From Wuchereria bancrofti (Eukaryota; Nematoda; Chromadorea; Rhabditida; Onchocercidae): a stretch of 64,000 nt of DNA. Location: assembly GCA_005281725.1 (NCBI GenBank), contig SSBO01000012.1:8779099-8843098 (forward strand), in the 5' to 3' direction. The translations under genes and the position numbers were made by a program. Under the pieces are notes generated by a model that did no database searches, was not told the origin of the DNA, and saw only the letters and a program-made list of their open reading frames with translations. Below are positions 1 through 12,881 of the stretch, one piece after another. Each line of letters opens with the position of its first letter. Position 1 is the stretch's first letter.

Positions 1-20
1 TGGTGGTGGTGGTGGTGGTG
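1..20. repeat. TGG microsatellite at the window edge
   Basis: About seven TGG units run from the first base. They lie just upstream of the first gene and may continue outside the window. Confidence 0.9.
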
Positions 21-39
21 CTTAGAAGGTGTGCACGTC

Positions 40-2514
40 ATGCACTACCTCTTACCTGTTTATTTAACTTTTTCTGCACAACTACTGTATCTGAAATATT
101 CAATTATAACAGCATCTGATTTATCCCTTGATATCGGATCTGGTGCCGCATCACAGCTTATTCGTGAAGCAGCTCATCAATTACTTAGCTCACCGCGTTC
201 ACTTTATTTATCATTTCGAACACATGAAAGCCCACTTCTATTACCTCTTGCATATATCAAAACATACAATCAAATTTCGTATTCGAATGTTACTGTTAAA
301 TTTTATCCTGATACGATACGCTTAAAAGCAAGCAGTGTTCGAATAAATTCCAAATCAAACATCACTCCAAATATTTGGCCGGTTAGTTTTGGCGGTGAAA
401 CTGTCGATCTTGCCGTTTATGTAAGTTCTTTTACAATTAATTACCTTTTCATAACTTCTGCTTTCTAATTTTCATTGCTATCATTTTAATCACCTTTATT
501 TTCAATCTTACACTTTTTCATTATCTTTTACATCACTCAATTATAATAGTATAAGTTGTATTTTTTTTTTACTACTTTCGAAACTTAAGTAATCATTTCA
601 GGTGGGTGATGTTGAATTAGCGATACGTATCGAGGAGAAAAATGCTCGAATGTTATCATGTTCTTTACGGCATACAACCGTTAATGCTACATCTAGTAAT
701 TACTGGATGGTAGGCACATTGTTATACATCGTAACAAATCCGATCCGATCACATCTTCAACAGCTCATTTGCCCGTCTATCGCCAACTACATCTCAAATA
801 TCGAAAATCCCATTATTATGTAAGCACATGGATGGCTTTCTTTTTTTTTTTAACAGTAAATTTCAAAATCAATATAACATTCGTAAAAAGGATTTATGAT
901 TAAATTTCAAAGATTCAGGAACGTGTCATTAAATGAGATCCTGCCAGCTCATATTCGTGACGTTATCAGTACCGCAAATTCCTCCGTATTCTATCGTCTG
1001 ACATCAATAACAGTAGAAGAAAAGCATATTTTGATAGTAACACAAATCAAATGGAAGCGCCCGTTTGAAAACGATGGAATTTCATATGCAAACGTAAGTA
1101 TGAAATGGAACAACGAAGATCGCATAATAACTTGGATTGATGATGCAGCCCTTAATGATTTCCTTAATCAGGTTCTTTTAAATTATACTTTTAAATATCC
1201 CAAATATTTAAAGAAATTATGCAGTTTTAAAGTTTCTTAATTAAAATAGTTGAAAGCCAAATTTACGATGTTCCAAGCGATCGTTCTAAGTAAATTAACA
1301 TAACGGTAGTGACAATGGAAACAACGACAAGTTGTTATTATTTGGCTATTTCATGTTACTCAACAAAAAGTTGTTTTGAAAAGAGGATTTGAATTCAAAT
1401 TGTTTGCAGATTGACTGGAATTTCCAGTGGATGGAGGAAACAATTGCGGTAACAAGTCCCGTGATACCTCTTTCTTCTCGAGAATTTCTTTCAACTCTTT
1501 GCACTTCTTGCTATTTCTTGCTAAATGTTTGGGCTAATGGATCACCTATTTTGACGGCTACAAACGGTACTGTTGTCCTGGAAAAGTAGGTTCTTTCAAT
1601 TAATGTTTCCAAAGCATTATAATTAATTCAATGCAAAAATTTAGAAGCTTAAGGTCACACTTGCTTAAAGCCAAACCTAAATGGTAAAAATTCCCACCAT
1701 TGTGCATTGATTGAAACTAGAATTTACACCTATTTTAAATCAAACATTTTTCTCAATTTCAAGGCGTGATAGGCTCAATTTACGTGTGGTGAATCCTGAT
1801 AAAAACGTTACGTCTGTATTTGTATCCATGTTCCTATCTGTTACGGCCGAATTACGACCCGTTATTGATTCCGGTACTTTGCGGACATTGGTACAATTGC
1901 TTGACACAAATGTCGTGATGGAAAGTGGTGCCTTTCCTCCTTCCTGGTCATTTTTTGTTCAAGACTTGATAAAAGGTAGACACTTATCTCAGGATTTTAT
2001 CGTTGTTAATCTAACTATTATTAGGATAATTGATAACAATTGGCCGAATATCCTCCTTAGCTATTAAAACTATACTTGTATTAGGAGAAAATTAGCGTAC
2101 TTTTATTTAATGTGGCAATCATCATTTTTTTTTGCCAGGAAATTACTATTTTCCCTTAGTTTAGTCCTTTTTATGATGCGCTTTGCCATTTTTTTCTTCT
2201 GATCATGTAAATGACGCTATGAGGTAAATTTAAGCGGCATATATTATATTGATAAAGAAGCAATGAAAATTTCAGGAATGATAACCGAGATGATGTGGCC
2301 AGAGATGCGGAAGCAAATTGAGGAACTTACATACAGTGAGGGCATTCGTTTGGCGACATCATGTGGTGTCGATCCACAGAATACAGAAATTTTAATTGGT
2401 GAAGGACGTTTAGGCTTTTCCACAACACTTAATTTACAAAGTCTACAGCCTCAACAGTGCCTCAAAGATCTCAAAAGTGCTTTACCAAATACTGCTAAAT
2501 TGTTTCCCAAATAA
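40..2514 (+). CDS. BPI/LBP/CETP-family secreted lipid-binding protein
   Basis: Exons: 40-420, 602-819, 919-1171, 1410-1585, 1764-1975, 2276-2514; together 493 codons, 492 residues, close to the usual 450-500 of this family. The ATG at 40 opens a hydrophobic leader (MHYLLPVYLTFS) that looks like a signal peptide. Exon 2 holds the family signature: a cysteine in MLSCSLRHTT and a second in HLQQLICPSI about 40 residues on, the spacing of the conserved disulfide of the N-terminal barrel. Exons 3-6 fit the second barrel and the C-terminal tail. Vertebrate relatives bind lipopolysaccharide or transfer lipids between particles; nematode relatives probably bind lipids in the body fluid, so the ligand is unknown. 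Family recognised from motif pattern and length, not a search. An upstream exon outside the window cannot be excluded. Confidence 0.8.
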
Positions 2515-2515
2515 A
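2510..2515 (+). promoter_or_regulatory. Poly(A) signal AATAAA overlapping the stop codon
   Basis: The TAA stop of the BPI-family gene (2512-2514) lies inside a canonical AATAAA. If it is used, the 3' UTR would be only some 10-25 bases. Confidence 0.45.
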
Positions 2516-3234
2516 GTTAATTATGATATCATTTATTTATTTGTTCACTGCAATTACATTTATGCAAAATCTCTTACCAATAGTTTCGCAATTCACAATT
2601 CGATACAGGGTTCATTCGAAATGTATTAAACAAAATAAGTTTAAGTTTTTGGAAAAAAAAAAATGATTTCAAATATTTTACTTTATCATATTGTCGTCAT
2701 TCTTGTTTCATTAGTATCATCATGCTAGTTCATCTAAATGAACAGCAAGGCGGCCTTCTTTTTTTTTACACAATTGGACTATCTCGATGAAAAAAAAGAG
2801 AAAAGACCTGTCTATTGCTTATCGTTTGGAGAGTGCTTGATAGAAACGAAAGTTTTTTTTATTCCTTTCGTCATATTTGTTTCAATTGATCAACCCATCT
2901 ACTTTTTACACAATTAAATTTAAATTCCATGTAAAAAATTCTTCCAATGGGGAACAAAGATACATCTTTTTTTCCTCCACTCCCCCTTTTTTTTTGTTTT
3001 TCCGGAAGTGAATATATGGATGATAGCTTAGGATAAATCAATCTATTGCTTTGGCTACTGCAATAACAACTAGCAAAATCAGTGAATAACTGTCACAGGC
3101 AGAAGAAGGAGAGTAAAAGCCTAGGCTTAGTCCAGTGGGAGTCTAGGAAGAATAGAAATTGAAAGCCTATAAATGTATCTCATTCACCACCACCTCATCA
3201 CTCTTTGATGGAAATCAATAGTATCGTTGACTAA
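2515..3234. other. Intergenic, no gene seen
   Basis: AT-rich spacer between two genes on the same strand, with several poly(T) runs. The last 200 bases are less AT-rich and carry a TATAAA-like string near 3170, about 65 bases before the next ATG, which could be promoter sequence. Confidence 0.5.
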
Positions 3235-6200
3235 ATGGGACAGCAGCAATCTGCCTTCGTTGTTGAAATTGCTTCATCACGTTTTGGAAGTTTTCAGGTT
3301 TCATTCGTAATTTCTTTTTTTTCTTTTTTTACTGCTTTTCATTATGATTATTTTAAGAATGATTTCACGTTCAGATTAATCTATTTTATTGTATTTAAAA
3401 TATATTTTACATATACGTAAGTAAAAAGGCTTCTTGAGATATTACATATATGCTTCTATGTGTGCATCTATTTATTACGTAAGCTAAGAAATGTCACACT
3501 ATCTTTTACAAGAAATTCAAAAATTTATTATTGTTGTTTGATGTGTATGAAATATTTTGAAGCGAACTTGTGGCATTATGAAGAGAGAAAATATTTTTGT
3601 TAAATTTATACGCATCAATTCAGTACAACTCCGAAAGTACTACAAATTGGAGTGAAGTGTTAAAAAAAGAAACCTTTGTGACATATTAAAACATATTTTC
3701 TACAGTAAGCAATTAAGCATTAAAAAATTAGAAAAGACCGGTAAATTTTAATTTAGATATTCACTGCATCTTTCCTATTTTTTCTTTTCTTTTTCTTTTC
3801 TTTTTCTTTTTTGTCAAATTTATTTGTCAAATTGAATGAAAAGGAAAAAAAAAACACGAAATGTATTTTGCGGATTTTTTATTATTCCAGGTAATAAAAA
3901 TGTGAAAACTGAAATTTTTTTCTTCAAGAAAGAGAAAAAATTCATGTTTGTCGAAGAAACCATAGAAAAAAAATGAAGAGGAAAGGAAGAAAAGTAATAC
4001 ATATGAATAGCTCAAATTAATTAGTCAATTAGTTGACCAATCTCACTAATCCATAAAATTGATTTTATACAAATGAGTTAGCTAATCATATGATCAATAT
4101 AAAGGGAAAAAGTTTTTCACTGTAAAGAAAATTTTATCACAGTATTCGACAGCAAATAAACATTTTAATCAGTGATATATTACTATTATAGCAATAAATA
4201 AGAATATCGAAATTTAGAAATAAAAAATATTCTAATTTTCAAAATTTCTTTTCTTTTTTTTCAATGAAAAAAGGCAAACATCTACTATTTTTGTTTAATT
4301 TTTTTCCTTCATTAAATCAGCAAGATTATTTTACTTTATTCATTTATTTATTGATTTATTTATCCATTTTCTTTTTTTTTGCAGAGTTTGCCACAAACAG
4401 ATCCGGATGATGATGAGCATAATTCCTCACAGTGGCGTATTACGGTTAATCCATCAGCAAATTTCTTTTCAACAAACGATGAATTGAAATCATTGATTAA
4501 CAAACTTTATCGAACACAGGTTTACATATCGTAATTTTTATTTTTATTTTTTAAAAAAATGAATTTACAATTAATGATAAAAGGATGGCTTCTATTAACT
4601 TTTAATTTTATTGTCTAAAATTAAATTATCATTTCGTTCAGAAATTGATCACACCATCAGAAGCAAAATATCTATGTACCGCATTAAAATGCATTGATAT
4701 TTCATCGGATATCCTTTTACCACTGTTGACAGTCATTTCAAATGCTACTGCCTATACTGCTAATCAGGTCTTATCATTAACTTAATTATGTAACAAAACA
4801 ATTAATATTGTATTAAAAATATGTTATTCAAACTTTCAGTAATCATTAAAATTTTTTTAACTATGCAGTAAAAAATAAATTATTCGTGTTATTTAATTAC
4901 ATTGTCAGATATTGATTATATCAATAATCGATTGTTGATTATCACCGATTAATCTTTTTTATATACTTATTCAATGTATATATTAATAATAATATTTGAT
5001 TCAAATTTTGCAATTTTCCAGTATTTATTTGCCCAATTTGGTATAACTGAAAAAGTGGCAGAAATGATGAAAAACTATCATGCAGCATTACCAAATTCCT
5101 CGAAGGTACAGTTGCTTTGTTTTTCTTTTCTTCATTTTTTATTGATTTCATAAATAAACTTTTTCAAATTTCAAATTTATGCACTGAAATATTTATTTAT
5201 TTTGCTAAAATCAGGTTATGCTATTACAATGCATTGCAAATATGGCTGCATGCAGGGAAAATACCGAAATACTACAACAAACGATACCGTTTGTTGTGAA
5301 ACGTTTGAATTCATCATTGGATATGGAACGAACAGTTGCATTTCAAGCGCTCACTAATCTATCATATACAATTACACGATCACAAGTTAAAATCATTTTA
5401 CCAGCTGTACCTGTTTGCCTCAAAAGGTATAATTATCTTCTCTATTTTACTAACTTGTCAATTTTATATAAAATTTATGAATTTTTTAAACTTTTTTTAA
5501 AAATTGATGCAAGTTTTCAAAATATCAAATTGTTAAGACATAACTAAATTAAATTTGCTTTTGATTTTTTTTAATATAAAACTTTTAATCAATTAAATTA
5601 ATTTTTTTACTTGACAATTATATGCGTATTAATTATTATAGGCTTTGGGAAAAAGGTGAAGCAAACATTAATTCACTTCGATTGTTGGTAAATCTATCAT
5701 GTTGTCCTGATATGGTTCCGCATATTTTAGCTGCTAAGGTACATTTCATATACCTTTTAGACAATATTTTCAGAAAAATTAGTTATCAATTCAATTGAGC
5801 ACATTTTTTGGCAGTAGTATACTTGATATTATCACGAAAAAGATTATTGATTAGTGGCAGCAAGGTGATTTTTTTTTTCGTTTTTTGTTTTAACCCTGTG
5901 CACTGATCAGGATTTGCATCATTTCATCTACCTAATTAATCCAAAGTAAAAATATCTTAGCTTCATTTCAATACTCTAGACAGTGACAGGCTTATTGTCA
6001 ATTCTGGATACGGATAAACCGGAAATCTTATTGCGCGCAATTACTTGGTTACTGTGTATGTCATCAGCAGTGCATGCATTATCTTTAACTTATGAAGTTA
6101 TCGCTCCATTAAATCAAGATCCTTTTGCCAATCCAAATTACACTATTTATTTCTCTATTTACGCACCAAAGGTGAAAATTTAAACCAACTAATCTTTGAA

Positions 6201-6620
6201 CAGTTGCAAGCAATTATGATTTTTAGAAGTTAACGAATATAAATTAAGATTTATATCACTATATTTCCATATAAATTTCTGATAGATTTGCCAAGGAATT
6301 ACTTTTATTCTTGAAATAAAGAATTCAAATTATATAGGAGTAAGATTAATATATACTGTGTTGCATTTGCAAAACTTTTAAATAGGCAGTTTCCTCTAGC
6401 CGATTGATTTCATCAAATTCAAATAGATGATGATATTACATTCAAAAATTATCAAGTAATTTAGCTTCTCATATTTTAGGGTAGATATGAATTGATCAAA
6501 CGTTTGAATAACATAACTGTGGGAAATGATGAAACAGCACTGAAAGCAAAAAGATTGCTTGAAACATTGGATAAAATTCCGGAAGCACGATCATTACTAT
6601 CAAATCTTAATCGATTATAA
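3235..6620 (+). CDS. Armadillo-repeat protein, ARMC10/ARMCX (Arm_2) type
   Basis: Exons: 3235-3297, 4385-4519, 4642-4767, 5022-5105, 5215-5426, 5642-5738, 5980-6171, 6480-6620; 349 residues. From about residue 70 the protein is a run of amphipathic helices with armadillo signatures such as ALTNLSYT and LRLLVNLSCCPD, and the order of repeats follows vertebrate ARMC10 (about 340 residues). Those relatives sit on the mitochondrial outer membrane through an N-terminal hydrophobic helix and affect mitochondrial movement and cell survival. Here the N-terminus has no such helix: it reads MGQQQS, which fits an N-myristoylation signal (Gly2, Ser6). Anchoring by a lipid instead of a helix is inference. 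The first exon codes only 21 residues and is followed by the gene's longest intron (about 1.1 kb). Family call moderate; another arm-repeat family is possible. Confidence 0.72.
3775..3813. repeat. Polypyrimidine CTTTTT tract
   Basis: Repeated TTTTTCTTTTCT units in intron 1 of the armadillo gene, followed by two copies of TGTCAAATT. Confidence 0.7.
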
Positions 6621-7651
6621 CATCTACACATTTTGCCTTGTATTATATCATTTTAATAATTTATCCTTTAGAACTACTACTGTTCCATTATAAGAATCAA
6701 GAATGGCTTTGCTTTAAATAGTTGTTTCAGTTGTCACAAGAGCAATGATAGCAATATCTTCAATTCATTACAATTCTTCCAATTAGTATTCTATTCATAA
6801 AAGTTTAATTAGCATACAATATGTTCAATTTCAATGTTATCATAACTTTATCATCCTGAAAAACTTTATCTTACAAATAATAATTCTTCCATATTTTCTT
6901 TCGTATTATTTCAAAAGTTCAATTTCATATCACATCTATTGACAGCAAATAAATGACATCAGGAAAAAAGCAAGGAATGGGAAATAGTGGCAAGAAATTG
7001 GAATGTATGACCTTATCTGATTATTTACAAAAAAAAAAAAAAAAAAAGATGGGCATTTTTTGAACTAATTTCACTTTCCTTGCAATTAATGCATACATAA
7101 CAGTACTATATTAACTTTTGTCATACTAAGAAGAAAGGAAATTAGGAATTATAGTTAAAATTAAATCCAAACAAATTTATTCATCGATTAACAAAATTCT
7201 AACTTTTATTAATTATGGAATATGTCATAGAATATAAAAATATTTGTGCAAGAATAATTGGTATAAAAGTAAATGAAGAAGAAATTATTCCATCAAAATG
7301 AAATAATTTTTTTTAGACATTAAAAGGATGAAAAAGTGAAGCAAAATAATGCAGAAGATTTTAATGGAATGAATCAAACTTGACGGAAAGTACACATCCC
7401 GAAAATACATTTGAAACAGGGGAAGGATACTGCAGAAGCTGCTATGAATTCCAGTTTGAAATTTGAAGTTAAATTTAACTGAAAAATACAAATTATCATT
7501 CTTATTTATTTTAATTACTTTACAAATTGACTACATCTTTAGAAATACATAATTTTGATACCTTAGCCAATGGTCAGTTTGATCAAACGATCGATTAATT
7601 GATCGACTGACCTGTTACACTTTAGAACAATATTACTTGCAGATGCATAAA
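6621..7651. other. Convergent intergenic spacer
   Basis: About 1 kb between the 3' ends of the armadillo gene (+) and the PAQR gene (-). AT-rich, with a long A tract near 7029-7047. No supported coding region; it should hold both 3' UTRs. Confidence 0.6.
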
Positions 7652-10600
7652 TTATTTTGCTAAAGTGATATTTGATAATCGATTATAAATTAAGCAGTAG
7701 TTTATTTGCAAGCGATGTGATGCCAAATAATCAAGAGTTGCATTCTGCCAATACGACATAGCCGCAAAGATTAAGATATGCCACCACTGATGACTGCATC
7801 CAACCAAATCAAAGATACCTGAAAATTTGAACCAGTAATAATAAGTTAGAATATGAAGAACAAAATTAAAGCATTAGGTCATCTGATCATTTTATTTAAG
7901 AATTATTCAGGTTGATAATTTGGCTGCTTATTGGAATGCAGATACGATACCTATTAACAAATTTCAGCTATTCAGCATGTTGACCTATTGGCTAATAATA
8001 TTTTGCAAAGAAAAAAAATGATCAAAAGAAATCACCCGGTTTTAGTCTTTCTGGAATCATCGAAACATAGAATAAAAATGCACATCCCGATGTTCCATAT
8101 AAAATAAGCAGTTTTGGTAACCATTCCTAAAAAATTAATTGTTTGATTAGTGCATATTTCCATAATTATTCTATTTATTGGTGTAATAATAAGTATTTAA
8201 TAGAGCAATAAGTCAATAATTTCCGAGTTATTACTTTTAAAGTTTTTGGAAATAACTCTATTTCTAGTGTAATCTTATACAATTAACAAAACGCTAAAAA
8301 TGATAAATGAAGGAAGAAACTTATTAATTTCTCTTTCATTAATTTATCAATGAATTTTATATACCATAACATGCTCACTGCTAATGCCACCATGCAAAGC
8401 AATCCAATGAAATGTTGGTCCAAAACTTAATGCAGCAATAATCAAATAAGTTAAATGAGTGCAACCGAATTGTGAGCCAAATAGCGCCATATCACTAATA
8501 CTATTACTTAGCGGTAAATATGCTGCTATCAGTGAAATTCCAAATAAAAATGCAAAATAATATTTTTGCCATTCCTTCAATATTTGAATCACTATCGATC
8601 AAAATAATTTTAATAATTATATATAATGAATGTGTCGTTTAATCATCAAATGATGTCAAATGTTGAATGGTTAGACAAATGTAATTGTTTCAAATGTTAT
8701 TACCATCATTTTAATAAATAAACAATGGATTGCAAGCATCAAATATCATTTCAATAAAAAAGATTTTCTTCCTATTTTGGTCAATATTTTTTAATCATAT
8801 ATTTTTGATGCATTTGTAAATTGTTATATTTTATAATTAGCATTATTTTTTTATGTAATTTTAAGTCATTCTTATGAATAATTTTTTTTTTCTTATGAAT
8901 ATTATTACCTCTATTATCTATTAATACGTTTAGTAACCGATCGTTTCTTAGGTTATGTTTAGAAAAGTTTAACAACCGATCACTTCTTAGGTTATGCTTA
9001 ATGACATACAGTTGCTAACTAAACCAGTTTATTAATTAAATCATTATCAATATTGCTATTTCAATTCGAAACTAACCTAAGTGCATGATGTATGTATAAA
9101 CAATTACATTAACATAATGTATTAAATAAATTATTTGTAAGATATCTTCTATAACAAAGTAAAAAAAAGGAATTTTTAAAAAAGAGACAAAATTAATTTT
9201 ATAGATTTGTTTTCCAGAAAGTTTTTTGATTTGAAAATACTAAAAGTAATTTGTTAACAAATAATTAGATATCAAGAAAGCAATGAAATTATCAAATGTT
9301 ACAGCTTTTTTTAAAAACTTTATGTTTCATATGTCATACTTTTCAATATATATAGACATGTTACTTTCTGTTTTCTAGACGTGAACTCATTGCAAAAGTA
9401 AATAATACATTTCTTTCCAGAAATTTGTATAAAATTCACATTTAAGCAAATTTACAATTCAATAAGCGTAAAATTATCAAAATTTCCCTTCAAATCCTAT
9501 GGAAAATTTTTAATAGCATATGTTTTGCAATATGCAATTAAAATAAAAACCAATATTAATGATAAACAAGGGAGAAAAAAGGCATTTTATTGTATTTTCC
9601 GATCTAAAAAGAAAAAGGCATTAGTATCAGGCATATTTCAAACTTTATTAAAATTGACAAAAATAAAATCTACATTTGATTGAAAAAAGATAAGAAAATT
9701 TCTAATCAAACGAACTTCAAAACATAGGAATGCAGTATAAATACCGATCAAATAAACGCTAAGTAATCCAGCTGATATCCCAAAGATGTCAAATCGTAAT
9801 AACATGCGTCTGCGTTCCGCATTTGTTGAACCGAAGATATGATAAAATGTTGATAAAAGCATGCATATCTGAATGATTTAACAAATCTTTCTGATGTAAA
9901 AATTATGAAAGATAAATGGAAGAAGATTAAGAATTTGTTGGATTTTTTAAAAAATTGAAATAAAATGAATGGTCAGTTTTAGGTGTGAATGACTCATTTC
10001 ATTGGTCCAAAAAATTTTATAAAATCAAAAAATTCTTGAATAGAAAGAAGAAATCAAAATAGTTATCAAAATTTTAGAATATTATATATTATCTTGCATG
10101 AAATGTTTATTTTTAACACTGAATTTTTAGCAATAACAAATTGTAAGTAAACTTTTATTTATTTATTTTTATTTACTGAAATTAATAATAAGCGCTTCAT
10201 TTATTGGTTTTCAAAATGGTTAAAAGATTTTTAGCACTTTTTTTTGTTCAATTGTATTCAATTGTATTAGTACTAAACACACATTTTCCACATTTTAATA
10301 AACTAAAATGTTGACAATAGTTTTGGCTATTTGAAGTAGAAATGTTTCTGTTTCTAATCAACTAATAACACATTTTAGTTGATGCAATTATGATCGCGTT
10401 AATTAACAATCACGTTAATTAATTGTGGTTTTATGCTATAAATTGAGATGATGAAATGATTTATTAATTATCACTAGTGCTATCGGATAATCTGTCTACT
10501 TCAACAAAAAATATTTCCATTCATTCTTACACTCTCATCCATTCTACTATAAATAATTCCTAATTTATTATGTTTGATCATTTTAATCACTAAAGCAATT

Positions 10601-11377
10601 AGGTAAAAAGTAGTAAAGAGATTACCTGTAAACCAAACAAGCATACTGTAGCAATGATATGATCTTTTGCATTAGCATTTGCTGGAGGCAATAAATAAAC
10701 ATTTATTGCATATTGACGCCAAGTAAAATAGAAGAAACCGATCAGATGAGTCCAAATGTTAATTGTCTCATTATTCCATTGAAAGATCCTAGAAATTTAA
10801 GGCTAATAAAATATTTTAAAATTTATAAATTCAACATTTCCTTTTCTTCTTTTGCAATAATATTTTTATAATAGTTATTATTAATTAATTAATGATTAAA
10901 AAATAGCAACTATTAACAATTACTGATTAAATTAAATAATTAATAGTGTTACACTAATGCTTGCTATTAAAGCAATGATTGAAAAAATTAAAATTGTAAA
11001 TATTGAAAGTATAAATGCATGTTTAGTTTGTACCATCTAAAGAATAGTTTCACTTCTTACTTCTACAAATTCTATCCATTATTATTTAACATTTATTTTC
11101 ATGAAAATCATTTAATCAAATAATTATGGAAATTTCAATAATTTACAACAATGAACAAATCAGTTTAAATCATAACTGATCATTGTAAGCGAATGTATTT
11201 TTTAGGCAGAATAATCAAATTTATAGCTAACCATTTCACATATTGCATTGCAGATAAGTATGGTGGCCGATAACCAGTATAAACATATTCATTAACCCAG
11301 AAACACGGTTCCAAATCGGTTTTTCGCAACAACTTGTAGCAATTCGGAATATTTTTCTTAGCAGGAGCGGTAGACAT
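7652..11377 (-). CDS. paqr-3: PAQR3-like seven-transmembrane protein (progestin/adipoQ receptor family)
   Basis: Exons from the 5' end: 11377-11232, 10788-10626, 9868-9712, 8591-8365, 8126-8036, 7818-7652; 316 residues, against about 311 for human PAQR3. Family motifs appear in order: VYTGYRP before helix 1, NNETINIWTHLIG at the start of helix 1, STFYH (Ser-x3-His) in helix 2, FDIFGISAG in helix 3, FHWIALHGG, FYVSMIPERLKPG, and SHQWWH (His-x3-His) in the last helix. The Ser/His set is the zinc-binding, hydrolase-like site of the family, and it is intact. PAQR3 acts in the Golgi and holds Raf kinase there in vertebrates; that role is inferred from similarity. The exon 3 donor is the unusual C|GTTTGA, chosen because it alone keeps phase and gives the family sequence. 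The ATG follows a TTTCAAG acceptor-like site, possibly for spliced leader. Confidence 0.88.
8934..9000. repeat. Diverged 39-bp tandem repeat
   Basis: Two copies with the core ACTTCTTAGGTTATGCTTA or close variants, starting near 8934 and 8973, inside the long fourth-exon intron of the PAQR gene. Confidence 0.6.
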
Positions 11378-12837
11378 GAATCTTGAAAGGCGAATATTTT
11401 ACAATACGTGCATGTCACCGTTTCTAATAATATTTATAACTTTGTATGATGAAAAATTAGATTTCTAAAAGATGGAAATTTTTAAATATACAAATTTATC
11501 CGCTTTTTTCTTATTGTAAACAATTGTTTCAGATCTGTAAAAGAAAGAAAATAAATTAATGAAAAAAAAATTATCATTCACTAAGTGGAACGCATACACA
11601 ATATTTTTATTAAATTAATGAATATATAATTATGCTTTGCAGATATGAATTTCAAAGCACTCGAAATAACACTTCAACATATCCATATTAATCAAAATGA
11701 CAATTCAAGAAAAAATACTTATGACAATTCATTTTTTTGCTAACAAGGATTAAGCTTATTTATTACAATCACATAGAAGTATAAATGTTGCAATTGAACG
11801 AATTTATTGAAAAAATCTTCTATATAAATAGCTGATTTAGAAACATTTCTCATAAAAAAAAGAGGAAAAAAGAACGTATTAAATTGATTGAAGAAATAAG
11901 TGGTAGATTGATGAGAGATCAAATAAATGATGGATGAGAGAAAATTTCAACTTTTGAAGTGTTCATTGTCCGATGGCATCGTCGGGTATTCTCGTTAAGA
12001 AGAATTGGGTTCTTTTATTATTGTACGATACAGGCTATCGACATTGCAGTTTTCAATGTATCTAATCGATAAATTGATCATTTTCTCGAATGTAATCGAG
12101 TGTTTTCATCAAATTTCGGATGATTGATTAAGTTTGATGATAAAAGACCGAACAATTATTATAAACTTTTTTTTTAATGGATATTTCGTTTTTTTGAGAA
12201 ATGCTTTAAAGTTTTTTTTTTTCATCTACGCTATAACTAATTGAGAATAATGAAAGAAAAAATGACATTTAATGAGGGTAACTTTTTTTTTTCATTTAAT
12301 CGACCTGTTCATGAAACACTAATTCATCGAACTTTTTCACATTTGTAATTTGCTTAAAATACCGAATGACAACAAGAGGATGTCGCATTTTGAATTTTTC
12401 GGAGATTTTTCATGTCATTGTAAAAAAATAACCTTACTGATTACTTCCGATCAATCATTGTTAACTCGCAATCATCATTTTCAAAATTGTCACCTTCTTT
12501 TTCATAATTTCATTAACCAGCATTGTATTATACATTTATTGTCAATTTACAAGTCTAATATTACGAGTTCTTTCCGTTATTTTATGATTAATTTTGAATT
12601 CAAAAGAAAAAAATTGCATAAATTTAATTTTTGCTTAGCATTATTTCCTTAGTTTAAAACATTTATGAAAGTAACAAATAATGAAGAAAAAATTTAAAAA
12701 GAAAAATAAAGAAATAAGCATTAAAATGATATATGATACAAACAAGAGAAAGAAAATGGAACATTAGACAGAATTGTTGTTTGCACTTTTTTCATTTCTT
12801 GGTTTTTTTTTTTTATTGCTGTGTTTCAACTATTGTC

Positions 12838-12881
12838 TGAAATATTAATATGTCACATGAACATGAAATATTAATATGTCA
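12838..12881. repeat. Short direct repeat, period 26 bp
   Basis: TGAAATATTAATATGTCA occurs twice, at 12838 and 12864. Confidence 0.75.
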
